A DNA stretch of 64,000 nt from Ceratopteris richardii (lineage: Eukaryota; Streptophyta; Polypodiopsida; Polypodiales; Pteridaceae), in the NCBI GenBank assembly GCA_020310875.1, contig CM035433.1, forward strand, positions 108,491,758-108,555,757, written 5' to 3'. A model generated the notes under the pieces. That model did no database searches and was not told where the DNA came from. It saw only the letters and a list, made by a program, of their open reading frames with translations. Positions 20,201-31,470 of this stretch are shown here, one piece after another. The position numbers and the translations under genes were made by a program. The first letter of the stretch is position 1, and the number at the start of each line of letters is the position of its first letter.

Positions 20201-21711
20201 ATCAGATTTTGACCAAAGCAAATGAAGAAATCAACAAGCTGCTATTGGAGGAAGGTCAGATAAAGGATGAAAGTCAGGCAGCTCAGATGACAGAAGAAGA
20301 AAAGGAAGAATTACACAAAGAAATTAAGAGATTACAACTAGAATTGAAAGAAGCCAAGGAACTAGAAAAGCAGACTAGTATACATGTTGCTACATCAATG
20401 AGAGGATACAACAAGTTCCACCTAGATATGGAAAAGGAAAGAAGTGATTGGCAGACAAGGAGGGAAAAGGAACAGAATGAATGGAAAAAAGAAAGAGAGT
20501 TATGGGCAAAACAGAATGGAAGTCTGATGATGATGATAGATGAATTACAGAAAAAATTGGATAAGCCACAGGTTCAGGAAGAAACACATGTGGAGACCAC
20601 TTATACAGAAGAATATGGGGTGGAAAATAATGATGGAATACAACATGACAGTGAACCGGCAGATAAAAGATCAAAAGGAGAATATTCAGAAGATTTTGTA
20701 AAAAAATTGCTGACAAATAGAAATTCCAGAATGGATTTTATCAGGAAGATGCATGATGAATATGAAGAACAAATTGTCACATTTGCACTAAATAAGGGAA
20801 TTAATCCAGATCAGCATCATTGGGCCGCAGATGGATTGGGAATACCATTGTGTATGATCATGGAGAGTATCAAGAACTATCAGTTGGCCAGAGTTGGGCT
20901 ACCTCCAAACAAATATCTTGAGTATGAAGAGGATATCAATGTAACTAAAGAATTATTTGAAAGAGCCAATCCAAAGTGGAGGAACAAATGGTTGGATGCC
21001 AACAAAGAATGTAGGAAAATTTGGAAGGAGGCACCTCTTCATCTAAAAATTAATCCAGCTTACTGTCTAGAGGCAAGAAGAAGAGAATGGACAATTTTTT
21101 GGGAAAGACGAAGAGAAGGTCAAATTCCACCTAAGTGGTTGATTTTCCCAAAAATAGCCGGTCCAAAAGCAGGCACGTGGCCTACAAAAAGTTACATGGT
21201 GGATACAGCTGAGTCCGTTATAACTACATACAAGGATGTAAATGATCCTGCACGTATTCTACTTATCAGAATAATGAGATTAATTTTGGCCTGTATAGAA
21301 ACATACACCGACACAGATATCAGAACATTAAATTACATTGGCTTTAATTCTCCAACAGATGCATTATTGTTTGATTTGAGCGAAACACCTGATAGAATCT
21401 GCTTAATGGCATATTACAACAGAGTGATATTTTTGGGCAGTCATTACTTATAAATTTTTGAAGATGCATTTGATTACGGGTTTTTTGAAAGAGAATCAAA
21501 GATTTTTGGAAATTTGTCAGTTGTTACTAAGTCCAGACTCACAGCATATGAAGCCGCCTATACAGAGTACTTGAAAAAGGATGTCATTGATAAACCAGAA
21601 GCTGCAGTACAGTGGAGAAAGGCATTGTTTGAAATGGTCAATAATCTAAATGTTACAGAAAGGAAAAGTCATGATTTGCTGTCACAAGTCTATCAAAGAA
21701 AGAAGAAGTGA
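17221..21711 (+). pseudogene. Gypsy-1 3' ORF: large coiled-coil protein, unrecognised
   Basis: From ATG at 17221 (MVNTKELSIHDFKAES) a single frame of about 1,497 codons reaches 21711. It is interrupted only by TAG 17410, TAA 18787, TAG 19459 and TAA 21451; there is no frameshift. All four could arise from Gln codons by C-to-T change. Regions in order: an N-terminal globular part (about residues 65-320, with FFIDFERVAQVMRSLMEIGR, YFCFPKLLRYTMP and AAKHWEQKKFMNGAQFLTR); Lys/Glu-rich linkers; a long heptad coiled coil (about residues 910-1045, EQNTKLEKELRKIEGRY); and a C-terminal globular part from about residue 1150 (HHWAADGLGIPLCMIMESIK, WTIFWERRREGQIPPKWLIF). I see no signal peptide or membrane segment, so it does not look like an envelope. 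The position matches the extra ORF of Athila/Tat-type elements. Function unknown. Confidence 0.75.
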
Positions 21712-21768
21712 AGAAAAGTTATCAGTACAGAAGAGCAGGAAAGTCTTTTGTTAGGAGCCAAAAGGTTT

Positions 21769-21781
21769 AGGAGGGGAAGGA
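21769..21781 (+). other. Gypsy-1 polypurine tract
   Basis: AGGAGGGGAAGGA abuts the TG of the 3' LTR and is the expected plus-strand primer. Confidence 0.85.
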
Positions 21782-22617
21782 TGTTAGAAGATGTATCTTT
21801 GGAAGCCTTTTTTGAAGAAAAATAATTGTAAAATGACAAAAACTTGTAAAAATATTTATGCAACTATTGTAAAAACAAGGAAGAGTCTTCCTTATGGAGG
21901 ATAGAATCTTATGTAATTTTTCTAGAATTTTTGGAAACTCCTAAATAGCATATTTTTAGAAAAATAGAGGAAAGGACCAAAATCCAAGTGTGAAAAGGGA
22001 CACTTGAAAATGTATATAAGATAATTTCCTCTATTATGAGGGGGTTGGTTAATCATTTGTTTACATGCTATCCAAGTGGATAGAGAAGGAGTTTTCTGCT
22101 GAAAATCGTGTTTTCTCCTCTTTGTGTGGTTTCTTTGATTTGTGAGTCTAATTCTTGTGTATCTATGGAGATTTGTGAGCTTCTATTGTGTAAATATGTT
22201 GAATGTGTATGAAGAGAGCTGAATACTAATGTGTTGAGTGATAAGTTGATGAAGAATGGTGTTGGAGATGAAAATCGTCTGTTTTCACAGAATCGCGATT
22301 GTCTTGTCTGTATGGTGCATGTGATATTTTTTGATTTTGACTTCATAATTGTGTTCTGCTGATAAAATAGCATGTATTAGACACCAAGATTGTGGAAAAT
22401 GGTGAAGATTTGCTCAAGATAATCCAAACCCTAGAAATTCCTCTTCATTTTCACCATTCTCAGAAATCCAGCCATTATTCTCTTATTTCTTGGATTCTAT
22501 CATCTTGAAGGGGTTGTGGTCTCATGAATACTTCCAGGATTGAAAAAATAAAGATGTATTGTTGATTCTTTATGCTAAATGATTGGAGAGGACAACTCCA
22601 AAGATCAATAACAAACA
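21782..22617 (+). repeat. Gypsy-1 3' LTR
   Basis: Same length as the 5' LTR with no gaps. Differences are mostly C/T and G/A. It is followed directly by the GCATC duplication and then by gene B sequence. Confidence 0.95.
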
Positions 22618-23481
22618 GCATCCTTCTACAAGTCCCCAATTTTCACCTAGTAAACCCTCTACCTGCTCATACATGATATCTTTTAACATGAACATTGTTG
22701 AAGTCTCTAGAATTTTGAATATCTGAAATAAGTGTACAAAACAATGAACAGGAACACACCAATGTAATCCTATAGATCTTGAAACTCTTGTAAATTTCAA
22801 AGAGTTGTGTATGTCCATCACCATCTTATGCTTCAAAGATGTTAATGTCTATACATCAGGTTGCGGCCACTCGAGCTTTAAAAGAGAATCTACCTTAATC
22901 ATCTCTAACCTACGAAAATCATTTGATGAAGAGGGTACAACATATGTATGTGTGTAAAAGAAAACTCTCTCACGTAATAGCTGAGCAGGATGGGCTTGTG
23001 GACAGACTATCAACCCAACATCTGCATGCAATGCTTGGAAAGTACCTGTAAGACTATGAAGTGGTTGTTCTTCCACCAAGGTAGAAGGAAATATGTCTAC
23101 AGCAAAAAACTACACAAGTTAGCTAGGTATATTATATTGAAATTTGGACAAAAGTCAATGAGTAATACTTACAGTTGATAGGATATCTCATTTTGTTTGA
23201 GTTTTCCAATTTCATGGTTGACATTGTGAACACATGTTTTACAATGGCAACATTTTCACCATTTTTGAGCTTTTTGAAGCCTAATAACTTCCCTTTCCAA
23301 TGAAGATCCAAGTTTCCACGATCTCTCACATGGTGAGGACCAACACCAGAGGGTTGCATGTACACCTAGCACCTTTGCAGAACTTCTATCCTAACCAAAA
23401 TCCTTCTAGAGCCTTGATATTGTGACATTTTATCGTGATAACCTCAACTTTTGGACGTCTATGAGATTTAGGTTTCTCCAT
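22618..23481 (-). pseudogene. Gene B, 5' part (split by Gypsy-1)
   Basis: The ATG at 23481 gives MEKPKSHRRPKVEVITIKCH, matching copy B' (MESSRARRRPKDKVHTMTCH). An in-frame TAG and a one-base loss (near 23365) follow. The exon then reads VGPHHVRDRGNLDLHWKGKL and ends at 23173. A GT-AG intron (23172-23097) leads into a second exon with VEEQPLHSLTGTFQALHADV and RERVFFYTHTYVVPSS. After a TAG at 22849-22851, LKHKMVMDIHNSLKFTRVSR continues in the same frame to VEGLLGENWGLVEGC at the insertion point, where the frame resumes at 5987. The family is unrecognised. The intron position is shared with B'. Confidence 0.6.
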
Positions 23482-24003
23482 TGGAGTTCAGGCTATGGAA
23501 GTGACAGTAGGAATTCAAAGAAGATGATGCACAGAGAAAGAAATGGAGATGCAGGAGCTGCAATGGTGTGCTAGGGAGAGAAAGTAGTGGAAAGAGATGA
23601 CTTTTTGGGACCTGGGTATGAAAATGTGAGGTTTTGGAGGGAGAAAGTAGCATTTTCAGTTATTTTTGAAAAAGTCACTTTTTTCACTTCAGTTCATGCA
23701 CGAATTTTGATTTAGAACCCAAAAATAGCACTTTTGATCCTAAAAAGTGGTTGGGGGACCATTAAATGGTGTTATGATGAGTTTTATAACTTTTTGAAAA
23801 TTTTGAATTATTGGGCCCAGGTAAGTTACGAGATTCCTTTCTCTCTCTAGAGGCAAAACCTGAACATAGGGGAATCCTGTCCCCTCATCCCCCTTCAGCC
23901 TAGTGATTTATAGGCTATAGAATGTGTCCACCACCCTCCTCTCATTGGTCCATCACTAATCACTCCTTAATCCAAAAGGCCCATGGAGGGTTCATTTTTT
24001 TCC
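23482..24003. other. Upstream flank of gene B
   Basis: Roughly 23630-23700 is similar to the flank upstream of B' (25250-25315), with shared AAAAAGTCACTTTTTT-like sequence, so the duplication included the promoter region. Nothing else recognised. Confidence 0.45.
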
Positions 24004-25120
24004 CTAATGAAGTAAGTGCTCTCTCAAGTTGGCCAAGTTCCAATGTTGATTAGCTAAAACCACCTCCATATCATTGTTTGGTAACTTCACATTAATTTCA
24101 AATGAAGCTAAAGATCCCTTCGAGCTTTGCAAAGGTATCCACTCTCCTAGTTTACACATCCAACGATCATAATAAAATCTTATGTACAATGAGGTGTGAT
24201 GTTTTAAAAAGCAAAACTCTATACCTGTGTCACAATTCTACAACGATATCTATCCCCTTTTGACAATCCTTCTACATAACCCTAGTTTTCCCCTAACAAT
24301 CCTTCTACTCTTCGTATGTAATATCTTTACATAGGAGCATTGTAGGAGTTTGTACAAAAGGAATGCCTTGAAATATGAAAACAAAGCAATAGATTGGTAG
24401 AGTCCAATGAAGACCTATTGATCTAGACACTCGTGTGAATTTCAAAGAGTTATGTATGTCCATCACCATCTTACGCTTGAAAGATGATTTGGACCAAAAA
24501 TCAGGTTTTTGGCCACTCTAAACTAAGAAGAGAGTCAACTTTGATAATCTCCAACCTTCCATATTCACCATATGTGGAAGGAACAATGTACTTGTGAGTG
24601 TAAAAGAAGATCCTTTCACGAATAAGTTTAGCAAGAGGTACATCTGGAAAAACTAATGCCCCAATGTCTGCATGTAATGCTTTGAAAGTTCCTGTAAGAC
24701 TATGAAGTGGTTGCTCTTCCACTAAACTAGAAGGAAATATGACTGTAGCAATGAAAAACATATGAGATGAGTAATTAAGACATTTAACACCATGAAGCAT
24801 TGAAAAAATAGAAATACTCACAATCTAATTCTATTGGAGTTTTCTAACTTCATGGTTGAAACTATGAAGACATGTTATACAAAAGCAACCATCCCACCAT
24901 GTGTTTGCTGCTTGAAGCCTAAGAGCTTACCTTTCCAATGAAGATCCAAATTTCCACAATCTCGAATACGATGAGGACCAAGTCGAGATGGCTGCATATA
25001 CACCCATGCACCTTTGCAAAACTCTTGTGGTAGCCAAATTCCTTCCATTGTATTGATGTTGTGGCACGTCATTGTGTGAACTTTGTCTTTTGGTCTCCTA
25101 CGAGCTCTAGAGCTTTCCAT
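24004..25120 (-). pseudogene. Gene B' (second copy of the gene B family, 3' truncated)
   Basis: The ATG at 25120 starts MESSRARRRPKDKVHTMTCH; exon 1 includes WLPQEFCKGAWVYMQPSRLG and GNLDLHWKGKLLGFKQ. An AAA codon of copy B is TAA here, just before the end of the exon at 24822. A GT-AG intron at 24821-24743 corresponds to the one in copy B. Exon 2 reads VEEQPLHSLTGTFKALHADI and LIRERIFFYTHKYIVPSTYG. Later parts are eroded, but SLYIRFYYDRWMCKLGEWIP survives near 24120-24190. The last exons of copy B are missing. Both copies diverge mostly at synonymous-looking or conservative sites, suggesting a once functional protein of unknown role. Confidence 0.55.
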
Positions 25121-27479
25121 GGGAGTAAGAGTTGTTGTCATTGCTGCAGAAGTTTGGAGAATGGTAGGAAGAGAAACAACGCTTCTGTTGTATGGTATGG
25201 AGGGAATAGAGGTGAAAAATATGACTTTTTGGGTTTTGGGTATCAAAATGGGAGTTTGAAGAGGGAAAATAGAGTTTTTTGAGTTATTTTGAAAAAGGTC
25301 ACTTTTTTAGTCCAAAAACATGATTTGGATAGCATCTTCTCTTTTTGCACCATTAAGTTACCTTTTGTGTGGCCTCTCAATTTAAAATAAACCACTCAAA
25401 AATTGTATTCAAGACTATTATTGAACGCTCACCGCAATTTCTAGTAGACCATGAGTGCTCCATGATCCCTAGTGGCCAAATCTCTCATCTCTTGGTTATC
25501 TAGAGGGAATTCCTAGTTATGGACCCTCAATGTCTCCTATCTACATAGCCTTCATCTATGTATCACACATGTATATCTTCCATAGTATCTGAAACCACCA
25601 AAATTGTAACTATCACATTCAAAAAATGACTCAAAGCAAGGATCTCTAAGAGCAATTTCAATAGACTCCCATTAACATCATAAACACAAAATATTAATCA
25701 AAACACAATGCACCAATTACACTCTTTATTAGGCCATTCAACTTTTGTTATGAAAACAAACAAACAACAGATAAAGGGAATAGACACAATCACTTAGAAC
25801 AAGACTCTATGCCCGAAGCACCACTCGTGACTTCATGTCTTGCATTGTTTGTTCACTGAGTCCATTCATTCTTTTATCTAGAAAGGTTTCTCTGAAGGTG
25901 TAGCATCCGTTTACAAGTTTTTGATAGTTCAATTTAAGTAAGATTTATATCCCAACCATCCTTGTCTTCACCAAAAACGTTTTGGAGCTTTTTTTGTACA
26001 ACTCAAAGAGTATCCTGCAAGGTCACTAGATCCATCAACATGACATGTTCAGATCATTCATCAAATATGGCGAAAGCAAAAAGAGTATGCTTTGAAGATG
26101 TAGCAAGCAAGTGCTCCTCTAGATCTTCCTTTGAATAAAATTCTTTTCTTAATACTACACGACCACTAAACTTCGCTTGTTGGGCTTGGTTATGAGCTTC
26201 AACCAATGTTGATTCGGCCTCTTGGTGCTGAGCATGATTCTTCTAGAGTTCCTTCTAGAGCTTTTAAAATTCTTTGGTCAGCTCATCATTGCGAGATCAT
26301 AACTGATCCATCTCCTTCTTCGAAGTGGCTACTTGGTCCTACACTTATTGCAGATCCTAATGCATTTTTTTAAAGATAACATCGAAGTTCATTATTTTTA
26401 ATGAGACCCTAAATGATTGATTTAATTCTATCATTGCCTTCCATAACATTGGGTGATCATGTAGTCATGGCATCTCGTTCCCTAAGAGCTTGTTCAAAAC
26501 ATTCTTTGAAGTGGGAGTACAACACTATGCATGTTCAATAATAGTGTGGGCATAATCTACCCACCAATTCATCTCAGTGACAACTTGGTCATAGGTGTGA
26601 TGAAGGAAGGGTTCGAGGAGGAAAAGAAAATCCAATAAAAAAAATTGGGTTGTAAATAAGGATAAAGGATAGGTAGAAGTTGAGGAATGTGATGAATATG
26701 GTCAATGAGGAGAGGAGGGTTGATGGCATATTAGAGGTTATCAGGCTATTGACGATTGAGTAAAGGTGACAAAAATAGAACAAGCTGGAGAGAAGTGCTC
26801 CCGAGCACTAGAAGGTTGCAATCTTGGTACAAGGGAAGATGGGGATTTGAAACGTGCTCGAAGTATTGGAGAAGATGCACGAAGTACATGGTCAGTAGGA
26901 TCAGAGCAGATAAAGGAATGATAGGGTCATCAGGAAGGGATGCAAATACCAGCAAAGAAGGTGCAACAAAAGTGGCTAGCGAATGATAGGATGGGGAGAG
27001 AGAAGAAACGACAATGGTGATATTGATAGGTGGAGCAGAAGATCCTTTGTGATTGGAATCTAAGGGTGAAGCCAGACATGGACATTTACAAAATTATCAG
27101 ACAAGGAGGACAATGGATTCATCATCATCATCAAAGTTGGAGGAAATCCTAGGAGAGGCACATGGTCACTAACGAAGGGGCAAGGGCAAGGTACTAGCAT
27201 TACACGAATTGTGATGAGGAAATCACAAGGGAAAAAAAAGCTAGAAACAAAGTAGAGGCATGAACAAAATATGAGTGGTCATGATACGCTCTTTGTGACT
27301 AGGATCAAAAAAGAAAAAAGCCCAAATCACAAAGTACTTATGTGCATGGGAGATTGAGGAATAGAAATACTTGGAAATGTCATAGGGATTATGCTACTTG
27401 TTTAATGCAACTACTAGAAAACGTAGAATATTCAAGTGATCAGTGATTCCTTAATAGAGGATTTAGGGAGCAACTTCTA

Positions 27480-27720
27480 TGCCAATTATGTAGATAGAAG
27501 TTCAAGAATCTCTTGGCCATCAACATAAAGCTCGAAACAATAATCCACCTCGTGCAAGGTGAGTGCATGGCTAGCAATGGTGTGAACTACTACAGTAGCC
27601 TCTGGTTGCATTACAACACTGACCCGATCTAGCAATGCATGGGGAACAAGTCCATGTTCCTATAGGAAGAAGATGCTAGGGTCAAGCATCATCATATATG
27701 GCGGTTCAATAGGATGAAGA
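27480..27720 (-). pseudogene. Plant-mobile-domain-like relic, copy 1
   Basis: The minus strand reads MMMLDPSIFFL, stop, EHGLVPHALLDRV..., then HALTLHEV...VDGQEI. It lacks about 40 bases that copy 2 (34661-34925) retains. The pattern resembles the plant mobile domain (transposon-associated); weak. Confidence 0.35.
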
Positions 27721-28490
27721 GCTTCCATAGCATGTAGAATAGAGGGCACATGTAGTTAGACAATAAGAGCACAAGATAAAAAATATGTGATAAAAAAACA
27801 TGGCCTAAATAAAGGAAGAAGATTAAGGCATGAGGGGAGAAAAAAACATGATGAAAAGATAAACAAAATCTATGATCACACCTACATGGTATTATCATGC
27901 AATCCTGGGCAGGCGGCAATGCATTAGAACTATGAGTGCTAAGTTTTCATGTCCATGCATGATCAACAACTATGGAGGTTAGAACCATTGACCGATATTT
28001 GTAGCACTCAACCAATCAAAGTCTGTAACAGGAATGCTTCTAGATCGAATTGTGCCAAAATTTGGTACGATGCATTTGAGTGGAGACTTAAAGACTCTTA
28101 AATGCATTTTTGGTATAAGTTTTTGGAAGTGGGTTGCACCTCAATAACAATTATTCACAGGTTTACAGGATCTTTTGACACATGAACCTTAGCATACACA
28201 CCTTAATACTCAAAAAGAGATGAGTGACAAATAGAGAGACAGTAGAAACATTTTTCAAAGTGTATGATAAGCTAGAATGCTCACCTACACTAATTGATAT
28301 GTAAATGTCGAATTACAATGTGTGAATATGATACAAACTAACATGTGAACTTTAGCATACACACCTTAATAGTCAAAAAGAGATGAGTGATATATATAGA
28401 GAGAGAGTAGACAAGTTTTCCAAAGTGTACGGTAAGCTAGAATGCTCACCTACACTAACTGATATGTAAATGTGGAATTACAATGTGTGA

Positions 28491-28548
28491 ATATCGAGTT
28501 CCTATTTTTGCCTAGATATGAATCTAGGCAAAAATAGAAACTCGATAT
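28491..28548. repeat. 58-base hairpin in duplicated block, copy 1
   Basis: Arms ATATCGAGTT...GCCTAGAT and ATCTAGGC...AACTCGATAT are inverted around ATGA, nearly perfect. The same structure is at 35708-35764. Confidence 0.75.
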
Positions 28549-29103
28549 AAGAGATTTAGTGCAAAGTTCCTAAGAGGTATGAAGAGTGTGTGTGCGTGAG
28601 AGAGAGAGAGAATATGGAGAATATGAAAAGTTTAGAATTGTTTTATAGCAAACCCTAATTTTGATTAATTCTACATTAGAAACTAGTGAATGAATAGGTA
28701 GGAAGAGAAATAGACTTGTTACTTATAGTAACTTAGCAAGTGATACTAATGATTGACTGAAACAAACTCTTACAAATACTACACAAGAAGAGTACACCTC
28801 CTCCAAGAGTATAGAACTCTTCCTCTAAGTAGAGGGATGTCCTTGATCTTATCCTTAGCCTTGCATTGAGCTTGTGCTAGAGCTTGAGAAGATGATTGAA
28901 AATGAGCCAACCTCTTTCTTTTATAGCTTATGAGCCCAAAACACAAAGCTATTTTGAAAAGCTAGATTTCCATGAAAAATCTAGGTGAAAACTTTACTAA
29001 AAGCAACAAATAAAGCAACTTTTGCTAGATCTATCACAAAGTGCTTGTAGAGAAGAAAACAAAAATTCACAAAGATGCCTTTAATATTCACATGAAATGT
29101 ATG

Positions 29104-29367
29104 CTAAAGGTGCACTTTGAAATATTGAAGGGCTAAATCCTTCGGACCTGTCATGATCATATCATCAACATATATGATAATAATAATCAAAACATCTTTC
29201 TCAGCTTTAACATAAAGAGTGGGAGCTGCATCTGAGTTCTCAAAACCTTTTGGTAACTTACAAAGCTTCCATGTTTGGTTCTTATGAATAGAATCAATCT
29301 CTTGTTGCATAGCTTTCTTCCCTATAGGACTATGTAGTGCATCTTGAACACTGGCTAGTCCATTCAT
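29104..29367 (-). pseudogene. pol: Copia reverse transcriptase fragment
   Basis: Contains KKAMQQEIDSIHKNQTWKL and IIYVDDMIMTGPKD, the Ty1/Copia RT N-terminal region joined to the catalytic YVDD segment. The middle of the RT is missing, so an internal deletion has occurred. It belongs with the integrase relic at 29636-30520 in the same orientation. 28819-29103 to its left is unassigned. Confidence 0.7.
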
Positions 29368-29635
29368 GACTAAAGTTAGAGCTAAACTATTATGAATCTC
29401 AAAATGTTCTGCATAACTTACATGGTCTGTTTGTTTTCTTCTTGTGTGACTTTTGGTTCTTCCAATGTACTAGTTTATACCACTATCCTTCCAAGTTTGA
29501 TATATCCACTTTGGTGTATTCTTAAAAAGTGGTGGAATCCTTTCTAGTTCTTCAGTATCGCTTTCTTTTGGAACTATTAACTAGGTACTAATGTAGGTAA
29601 TGTAACTCTCTCTTAACCTTTATTAAGTGCACCTC

Positions 29636-30520
29636 TTAGGGTTTGAGAAGGTTCATCACCCCCTTTGTATGGCTGAATGTAAAATCCAAATTCCTTCTAA
29701 AAATTGCACAGTCATCTACTTTTATGATTTCTAGAATCTCTTCCTTCTTATCATAAATATGAGTTTCTGTAATACATGTATTGTGTGAGAGTAGGATATC
29801 ACCTGAATCTGGATCATAGAATCTGTATCCTTTGCTTTCAATTGCATTACCAATAAAGATAGCTTTAATGGCATTTACATCAAGCTTGCCAGGATCCTTC
29901 TTCTCAATGTGAACATAAGCTGAACCAAAAACTTTAAAGCAACTTACATTGGGCTTCTTCCAATAATAAGCTTCATAATATGTGGTAAGCTTTAAAGATT
30001 TTGTGGAAGACCTATCCAAAATGTGATTAGCTATATGTACTACATCAAACAAAAGCTTGGGAGGAAGCTTTTTGGATGACATCAAACTACACATCATTTC
30101 AACAAGCATCCTATTCTTTCTCTAAGTAACACCACTCTATTTTGGTGTGTAAGAAATAGTGCTTTGATGAGAGATACCTTTGTCTTCAAGTAAATAATTA
30201 AAGTCTTTTGACATGTATTCTCCTCTACCACTTCTCAAAATCTTAATTTTTGACTTACTTTAATTTTCAACCATAGCTAAGAAATTCTGAAAAGTAGGAA
30301 ATACTTCTTACTTTACTCTAGGACCATAAATCCAAGAATATCTTGAGAAATTATCAATTAAAGTAACAAAGTACCTAAAACCTTGAATAGAACCCGTTCT
30401 CATTGGACCATTCAGATCTAAATGTATGATCTAAAACTTCATTGTGGTCATGATGTATCCATGCTTCTTGAGAGGTAGTTTGTGAAGGTTTCCTTCAAGA
30501 TAGCCTTCACATGACTCTGC
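29636..30520 (-). pseudogene. pol: Copia integrase relic
   Basis: Starting from the right, LDLNGPMRTGSIQGFRYFVT carries the first Asp of the core, RSGRGEY stands where SDxGxEF is usual, and a broken QNGVAERKNR motif follows. The open part (30109 to 29636) continues ANHILDRSSTKS, KVFGSAYVHIEKKDPGKLD and GYRFYDPDSGDI, the typical Copia integrase C-terminal region. Several stops occur before 30110. Copia gene order (integrase before RT) agrees with the RT fragment downstream on this strand. Confidence 0.7.
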
Positions 30521-30616
30521 ATCATCTGGTAAAGCAAAAGTAGGCATAATCTCTCTTATCCACTCTACCTCCTCAACCCATTGAAGAGTCACTCTCTACA
30601 CTCTATATAAAGAGGA

Positions 30617-30910
30617 GAGTAGCCTGTTGACACCCCTCTGGTCACAGTCTCAGAATCACATGAAATTTGGTGAGCATACTCCAGGTGATTAGGAGATCAA
30701 AACAGCTTGCCTTTGTGGTGCCGAAATCATGACTTGAGCTCGTTTCGGCCTCTGAATGCAATAAGGTAGTGCTTGTGTAGGCTATTTCATCTTTTTGTGC
30801 CAAATATATATACATGTTTCGGTTCACCAATAAAAGCAGTTTGAAGTCTGCTACAGGTTTAGTAGAACTTGTGAGGGTAGTTTTGTTCAACTTTTTGAGA
30901 TACATTCATG
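30617..30910 (-). repeat. Dispersed repeat shared with 61780-62060
   Basis: The minus strand contains TCTCAAAAAGTTGAACAAAA, CTAAACCTGTAGCAGACTT, and TTTCATGTGATTCTGAGACT in the same order as 61795-62045 on the plus strand. The open frame seen here is not conserved in the other copy, so it is a non-coding repeat of unknown class, possibly part of a Copia LTR or leader. Confidence 0.5.
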
Positions 30911-30939
30911 TTTCTACATTAGGGTATTTTAGTTAGTGG

Positions 30940-31100
30940 CCATGGCTGAAAGCACTGATGTATTCTATATGTTGGTTGTTTAGGATAAGTTGGATGGTAC
31001 AAATTACCCTTTATGGTCTTATATGATGCGTTATGTATTGCTCACAAAAGGACTATGGAATATTGTGCAGGGTGTTGAAAAATATCCTATTACTCCTGCA
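30940..31100 (+). pseudogene. gag: Copia gag N-terminal fragment
   Basis: Reads MAESTDVF..., stop, then KLDGTNYPLWSYMMRYVLLT and KGLWNIVQGVE, the usual start of plant Copia gag. It is oriented opposite to the Copia pol relics at its left. It loses similarity after about 31100. Confidence 0.6.
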
Positions 31101-31470
31101 AACACATGTATTGAAGTTGATGCAGATGGCATTGAAGATGCTGATGTTCTTTAGATTCCTATTCGTGTTGCGGTTCCTACAAATTGTCGAGAAAATTTGT
31201 TGGGATGGCAGAGATGCTATGGCTCCTTTGTGATAGAAGGGAGTCCCCTTTGCGAAGGCTCCGACATCTTGAGAGTAAAGCCAACAAAGGACATTCCCAT
31301 CTCTAGTCGGAGTTTCAGAAGATTAGAAGCATGCTAAGATATGCAGAGTAAGTTCAAAGGAAGAATCACTAGATCTGCTTCAAAGACTGGCGGGTAGGAA
31401 ATGTAGACAAACCAACGAAGGAAATGTGTAGATTCCTTAGAAGAAACAAGAAAAGGAATCAGTTTCTTAC
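31101..31470. other. Unassigned stretch
   Basis: No ORF, repeat or family similarity recognised between the Copia gag fragment and the LINE relic. Confidence 0.4.

Larger units (their letters stand above)
5988..22617 (+). mobile_element. Gypsy-1: complete 16.6-kb Ty3/Gypsy LTR retrotransposon
   Basis: Two 836-bp LTRs (5988-6823, 21782-22617) both start TG and end CA. By eye I count about 19 mismatches and no gaps between them. The 5-bp target duplication GCATC is at 5983-5987 and 22618-22622. A tRNA-Asp-type primer site follows the 5' LTR and a purine tract precedes the 3' LTR. The order inside is leader with hairpin array, gag, protease, RT, RNase H, two H2C2 zinc modules, integrase, a second retropepsin-like domain, and a long coiled-coil ORF. 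Protease-RT-RNaseH-integrase order is diagnostic of Ty3/Gypsy. No chromodomain is visible. The primer site, large size and extra 3' ORF fit the Athila/Tat group, which is inference. In-frame stops and five pol frameshifts make this copy non-autonomous. It inserted inside gene B. Confidence 0.95.
25320..28818. repeat. Duplicated mosaic block, copy 1
   Basis: Direct repeat of 32336-36033, beginning at ATGATTTGGATAG and ending at GAGTATAGAACT. The copies differ by scattered substitutions and several indels: copy 2 has about 130 extra bases near 33000-33120 and about 40 near 34757. The first 200 bases are the 3' part of a LINE RT. Later parts hold a mobile-domain-like relic and, near 28186-28497, a tandem duplication of about 150 bases. 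No LTR ends or target duplications were found at the borders. Confidence 0.8.

Noticed and set aside
17221..21711. Envelope gene of an endogenous-retrovirus-like element
   Set aside because: No signal peptide, membrane segment or Cys-rich surface region seen; coiled coil is charged and cytosolic in character.
26589..26986. Short open frames in the duplicated block
   Set aside because: Present in both copies because the DNA is duplicated, but no recognisable motif and no conserved start; likely chance.
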